Position numbers and translations under genes: made by a program
Notes under the pieces: model-generated
The model's database searches: none
Told to the model about the DNA's origin: nothing
The model's input: the letters and a program-made list of their open reading frames with translations, nothing else
DNA from: Rhodanobacteraceae bacterium
GTDB lineage: Bacteria; Pseudomonadota; Gammaproteobacteria; Xanthomonadales; Rhodanobacteraceae
Direction of reading: 5' to 3'
DNA length: 9,225 nucleotides
NCBI GenBank assembly: GCA_012270595.1
Contig: JAAXIA010000089.1
Location: forward strand, 2,294-11,518
Shown: piece by piece, positions 6,489 through 9,225 of the stretch
Layout of the letters: every line of letters starts with the position of its first letter
Numbering within the stretch: position 1 is the stretch's first letter

Positions 6489-6857
6489 CTTGCGCGGAGT
6501 ATGCAGACGCGAAACCGGCACGTCCCGGCCCTGCCGCGAGCTATTGGCCTTGTCAGCACCATGGCCCTTAAAGATTGACCTGCCAGACACGTTCTGATCT
6601 CACCGATCAGTTCTTCATCGCGCCGAGCACGATGAAGATCGCAGTTGCGTTTTTCTTACGTTTCAGCTCCTCGATGCAGGTGTTTCTGCGCAGGTTATGC
6701 CATCGCGCTGCCCGATATGATGCTCGTGCTGCAGCCGATCTTCTGGGCAAGCGATTCGATGGCGGTCCATTGGGATCCGTACTCTCTAGCGTGACGCTAA
6801 CAGCATGTGCACGGCACGTTCGCGGACCTCAGGGGGAAAATTCGTTGATTTCCTCAC
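6489..6857 (-). pseudogene. Degenerate IS3-family transposase remnant (orfA/orfB fragments)
   Basis: Read on the minus strand, fragments of an IS3-type transposase appear in the right order but in different frames. From GTG at 6857: RKSTNFPPEVRERAVHMLLASR, closed by TAG at 6788-6786. Next, shifted one base, REYGSQWTAIESLAQKIGC (the helix-turn-helix region of OrfA). Then IEELKRKKNA (6675-6646), like the leucine-zipper end of OrfA, then RRDEELIGEIR, and lastly HGADK with RQGRDVPVSRL (about 6563-6495), like the OrfB segment V-W-x-x-N-x-x-V-Y-G-A-D-K and the following R-Q-G. The catalytic DDE region is absent and frameshifts and stops are many, so it cannot encode an active transposase. I could not find clear terminal inverted repeats or target duplications. 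The family call is from recalled consensus, not an alignment. Confidence 0.75.
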
Positions 6858-6862
6858 GGAGG

Positions 6863-6882
6863 CTTCATTTTGTTAAATGAAG
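6863..6882. repeat. 8-bp perfect hairpin at the IS remnant edge
   Basis: CTTCATTT-TGTT-AAATGAAG forms a perfect 8-bp stem with a 4-base loop, just outside the orfA remnant start. Without a T-run on either side it is not a standard terminator. It may be left from the IS end or serve as a weak structural element. Confidence 0.5.
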
Positions 6883-6921
6883 GGAGCCGCCTTAAAGCCC
6901 TGGCGATTCAGTGAAGCTCTA

Positions 6922-6950
6922 TTGACTTTATTTAACGATAAACAGATTAT
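6922..6950 (+). promoter_or_regulatory. Probable sigma-70-type promoter for the outer-membrane protein gene
   Basis: TTGACT (6922-6927, five of six matches to -35) and GATTAT (6945-6950, four of six to -10) are 17 bases apart in an AT-rich stretch just right of the IS remnant. Transcription would begin near 6957, leaving an untranslated leader of about 157 nt before the ATG at 7114. Confidence 0.5.
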
Positions 6951-7024
6951 TATTGCCATAGCGATGTAGAGCGTTTATTGTATAGTTGTAGCAAAGAGGA
7001 CGAGACAGAAGTCGAGAGTGATCT

Positions 7025-7049
7025 AAACCGGTGGAGTTGAGCCGGGTTT
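7025..7049 (+). other. Stem-loop in the leader of the outer-membrane protein gene
   Basis: AAACCGG (7025-7031) can pair with CC-G-GGTTT (7042-7049) with one bulged G, giving a seven-pair stem about 65 bases before the start codon. The rest of the leader is purine-rich around 6991-7020. It could be a stability or translation control element. It matches no riboswitch class I recognise. Confidence 0.35.
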
Positions 7050-7113
7050 CCCCAGTACGACGTGATTTGAATCCAGATAATGGCGTGTTTGCGCGTATTC
7101 AAGGAGGGTAATT

Positions 7114-7887
7114 ATGTCTACCACAGAAAAGCTTTTTGTAAGGAAAGTTAGTTGTGTCGGGAAGCTGTTTGCACTGTGCTTTGTGGCTATCCCAATGGCG
7201 GCGTCGGCTCATACGTTTTATGTACGAGGTTCTCTGGGTTATAGCATGCCCGTCAGGAGCTCCAGGCCCAAGGTAAGATCCTTTCCGGATCTCACTTTCC
7301 CCCTTGATGTTTATCAACCAAACAGGGCGAAATCGCATGGGGTTTTAGGTCTGGAGTTTGGTCGTGTTATTCACTTGCATAGTCGTATGTTCGATCATGC
7401 AGCCTTGGGTCTGGCGATCAAGGCGGGTCGACTCTCGCAAAAAGGCACCATTACCATGCTGAACCTGCCGAACCAATATGGCTATCGGGGTAAAATCAGG
7501 TTTCTTAGCTTGTTGGGTGTTGCCCGCGTGCCTCTCTGGGAATGCATGGAAAGCCATACAGGCATTTCTGCTTATCTGGGTGCGGGTCTGTCTCGCAACC
7601 GGCTGTTTGGCTATAGGGAGGTGTTGGTTCGTGATGGGATGCTAAGTCCCAGGGAATTTTCCATCAAGGATCACACGCAAACCAAGTTTGCCTATGCGCT
7701 TGGGCTGTCCTTTCACACAGAACTTAAGGAAGGGCTACAGGCCGTCGTTGGTCTTGAGTATTTTAACGCAGGCAAAAGTGCTTATGGCAAGCTGGTCAGG
7801 AGCAAAAAGGTAGATAACAGTAGCAAAGGTCCCAAGTTCGATGTGAAATTACCTACGGTTTCAGTGGGCCTGCAATATCTGTTCTGA
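7114..7887 (+). CDS. Exported beta-barrel outer-membrane protein, unknown family
   Basis: 257 aa. Residues 1-32 form a signal peptide: basic n-region (KLFVRK), hydrophobic core (LFALCFVAIPMA) and a likely cut after ASA (residue 32). The mature part alternates short amphipathic strands and polar turns, for example YVRGSLGYS (36-44), GVLGLEFGRVIHL (76-88), ALGLAIKAG (97-105), ISAYLGAGLSRN (151-162), FAYALGLSFHTEL (192-204) and LQAVVGLEYF (208-217). It ends in VSVGLQYLF, a C-terminal strand closing in aromatic Phe as BAM substrates do. That supports a small barrel of roughly 8-10 strands, resembling opacity/OmpW-type surface proteins in design only; I recognise no family. A very strong ribosome site, AAGGAGG, lies six bases before the ATG and suggests high expression. 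It sits alone between an IS remnant and prmC. Possible roles (adhesion, channel, surface antigen) cannot be told from sequence. Confidence 0.75.
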   Translation: MSTTEKLFVRKVSCVGKLFALCFVAIPMAASAHTFYVRGSLGYSMPVRSSRPKVRSFPDLTFPLDVYQPNRAKSHGVLGLEFGRVIHLHSRMFDHAALGLAIKAGRLSQKGTITMLNLPNQYGYRGKIRFLSLLGVARVPLWECMESHTGISAYLGAGLSRNRLFGYREVLVRDGMLSPREFSIKDHTQTKFAYALGLSFHTELKEGLQAVVGLEYFNAGKSAYGKLVRSKKVDNSSKGPKFDVKLPTVSVGLQYLF

Positions 7888-8012
7888 TGGTTCATTCTGG
7901 CATTGGTATGACCAGTTTGCTCCCGAAGCATAGTGTGGTATGGCGACATCCAAAGTGCTGTTTTGCGCAGAAAAAATAGCGCTTTGAAAAACTCTGGAGC
8001 AATCCCTTCCAC

Positions 8013-8840
8013 GTGCCGACATCGCGTCAGTTGTTAATGGAGAGTAGTGCGTGTTGCGATGAGCGCAAAGAGGCGCGGCGCTTGTTGCTGCACGTGCTTG
8101 GTAAATCATACAGCTGGTTGTTTGCGCATGCAGATGAATTGTTGCGGACAGACGATGTCACCACTTATCTGCGATTAATTGAGCGTCGTGCTTGTGGTGA
8201 GCCGTTAGCCTATTTGACCGGAAGATGTGGTTTCTGGACGCTGGATCTGGAGGTGACGCCGGCGACACTTATTCCGCGTTCAGAAACCGAACGTCTGGTT
8301 GAACTGGCATTGGAGCGGTTGCCACCGCTCACGCCTATGCGCGTGGCCGATCTTGGTACCGGTAGCGGTGCGGTGGCTCTCGCTCTGGCCAGCGAACGGC
8401 AGCAAATACGGATCCTTGCGACCGACCTTAGTGCGGCGGCGCTTTCGGTGGCAAAGGCCAATGCCAGGCGGCTTGGTTTGCATCAGGTGTGTCCAGTCCA
8501 GGGGGACTGGCTGGCACCATTGTGCAGCGAAAGCTGCGATCTTGTCGTTGCCAATCCACCGTATATTGAAGCGAACGATCCACATTTGATGCAGGGTGAT
8601 TTGCGTTTTGAGCCGATGATGGCCCTAAGCTCAGGGAGCGACGGACTGAATGCCGTGCGTCGTATCGTGCGCGAGGCAACCAGGGTATTGGTGCCTGGTG
8701 GCTGGCTGTTGTTTGAACACGGCTGGAATCAGGCCAGGCAGGCACGCTTGTTATTGTCCGCTAGTGCTTACGCCGAGGTTTTTACAGCCCAGGATCTTGA
8801 AGCACGTGATCGCGTCAGTGGTGGCTGTCGTGTAGTCTGA
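8013..8840 (+). CDS. prmC: Release factor glutamine N5-methyltransferase PrmC
   Basis: Uses AdoMet to methylate the Gln of the GGQ loop in release factors RF1 and RF2, raising termination efficiency. 275 aa, normal length. Seen: the N-terminal helical domain for release-factor recognition (about 1-75), with ARRLLLHVLGK (21-31) and GEPLAYLTG (62-70); IPRSETE (87-93, Ser where Pro is usual); the AdoMet loop DLGTGSG (113-119); the acidic ATD (136-138) ending strand 2; and the catalytic NPPY (181-184) that holds the substrate glutamine. The GTG at 8013 fits the family N-terminus (SRQLL), with GGAG 13 bases upstream, a little far. An ATG at 8037 has no ribosome site. A stop at 7977 bounds the frame upstream. 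prfA, the frequent partner, is not next to it; an outer-membrane protein gene precedes it by 125 bp. It converges on dxs with a 23-bp gap. Confidence 0.93.
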   Translation: MPTSRQLLMESSACCDERKEARRLLLHVLGKSYSWLFAHADELLRTDDVTTYLRLIERRACGEPLAYLTGRCGFWTLDLEVTPATLIPRSETERLVELALERLPPLTPMRVADLGTGSGAVALALASERQQIRILATDLSAAALSVAKANARRLGLHQVCPVQGDWLAPLCSESCDLVVANPPYIEANDPHLMQGDLRFEPMMALSSGSDGLNAVRRIVREATRVLVPGGWLLFEHGWNQARQARLLLSASAYAEVFTAQDLEARDRVSGGCRVV

Positions 8841-8863
8841 TGGCCTCGTTAGAGGTGCTCTCC

Positions 8864-9225
8864 TCAGGTTAGGATCAGCCTGCGCTGACCATGGTTTGTG
8901 CGCTCAATTTGCGGAAAGCGCGCGCGAATCGCTTGCCGGATGTGCGCCAGATCAAGGCCGGCCATGGTCAGGACCTCTTCGCGGCTGCCATGCTCAAGGT
9001 AACTGTTCGGTAGTCCCAGGTGCAAAACAGGCAGGCTTATACCATGGGCGGCCAGACATTCCGACACCGCAGAGCCAGCGCCACCGGCAATGGCATTGTC
9101 TTCCAGGGTGACAAAAGCACGATGCGTCTTTACCAGTTTCAGTAGCATTTTTTCGTCCAGTGGTTTGACGAAACGCATGTTGACTAGTGTGGCACCGAGT
9201 TCGGCGGCGACAGTCGCTGCTGACC
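8864..9225 (-). CDS. dxs: 1-deoxy-D-xylulose-5-phosphate synthase, C-terminal part (cut by window edge)
   Basis: The thiamine-diphosphate enzyme that joins pyruvate and glyceraldehyde-3-phosphate, the first step of the MEP isoprenoid pathway; it also feeds thiamine and pyridoxal synthesis. 119 residues are visible, continuous to the window edge, about a fifth of the usual 620-640 aa. They form the transketolase C-terminal domain: VNMRFVKPLDEKML, then TLEDNAIAGGAGSAV (Glu-Asn-Ala followed by GGAGSAV, typical of Dxs), LGLPNSYLEHGSREEVL and an end helix. Translation continues upstream of the internal Met in NMRF, so that Met is not the start. The gene ends 23 bp from the prmC stop. A CCTC/GAGG mini-dyad lies between the two, with no obvious terminator. 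Confidence 0.93.
   Translation of the reverse strand, partial: SAATVAAELGATLVNMRFVKPLDEKMLLKLVKTHRAFVTLEDNAIAGGAGSAVSECLAAHGISLPVLHLGLPNSYLEHGSREEVLTMAGLDLAHIRQAIRARFPQIERTNHGQRRLILT

Noticed and set aside
6277..6597. 106-aa plus-strand ORF over the end of speE and the IS remnant
   Set aside because: It starts inside speE in another frame and runs over the antisense of the transposase remnant; no motif or ribosome site supports it.
7952..7985. AAAGTGCT/AGCGCTTT inverted repeat between the outer-membrane gene and prmC
   Set aside because: It includes one wobble, an 18-base loop and no T-run after it; too weak to call a terminator.
8841..8863. CCTC-GTTA-GAGG mini-dyad between prmC and dxs
   Set aside because: Only four base pairs, with no T-run on either strand; not a supportable bidirectional terminator.
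1..9225. tRNA, rRNA, CRISPR array, toxin-antitoxin, defence or phage genes
   Set aside because: I looked for cloverleaf-like arms, regularly spaced repeats and characteristic protein motifs and saw none that hold up. The two small ORFs at 356-705 are convergent, not the usual co-directional toxin-antitoxin layout.

Overview
This 9.2 kb stretch looks like the chromosome of a gammaproteobacterium. The support is an AmgK/MurU cell-wall recycling pair, a biosynthetic SpeA next to a SpeE of the GGGDCGT type that I recall from Xanthomonas-like bacteria, and a D-3-hydroxybutyrate dehydrogenase close to the Pseudomonas type. I cannot name a genus. Almost all of it is housekeeping metabolism. There is no phage, plasmid, CRISPR or defence island. 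The only mobile DNA is a decayed IS3-type transposase remnant.

Layout, left to right. (1) 1-1842, minus strand: amgK, a new small membrane-protein candidate, then the start of murU, which runs off the left edge. AmgK and MurU normally act in sequence, making MurNAc-1-phosphate and then UDP-MurNAc from recycled wall sugar. Here 484 bp separate them. That gap holds two small ORFs, one on each strand, meeting tail to tail in a shared TTAA, plus a 13-bp perfect inverted repeat. (2) 1980-5199, minus strand: speA (arginine decarboxylase), bdhA (3-hydroxybutyrate dehydrogenase) and a SnoaL/NTF2-like hypothetical gene. They look like one transcription unit. The speA stop and bdhA start share ATGA. 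(3) 5200-5471: a divergent control region carrying an 18-bp dyad. (4) 5472-6326, plus strand: speE (spermidine synthase). SpeA and SpeE are the first and last steps of arginine-to-spermidine synthesis. The steps between (agmatine to putrescine, and AdoMet decarboxylation) are not encoded here. (5) 6327-7113: no intact gene. It contains the degenerate IS3-family remnant (minus strand, about 6489-6857), then a promoter-like pair and a long leader. (6) 7114-7887: an exported, probably outer-membrane beta-barrel protein of unrecognised family. (7) 8013-8840: prmC, the release-factor glutamine methyltransferase. (8) 8864-9225, minus strand: the 3' end of dxs, convergent with prmC and running off the right edge.

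I do not see a clear new multi-gene system. The least explained part is 342-825: two small ORFs (60 aa soluble and basic, and about 56 aa membrane with an acidic tail) and a strong dyad inside what should be a simple amgK-murU operon.
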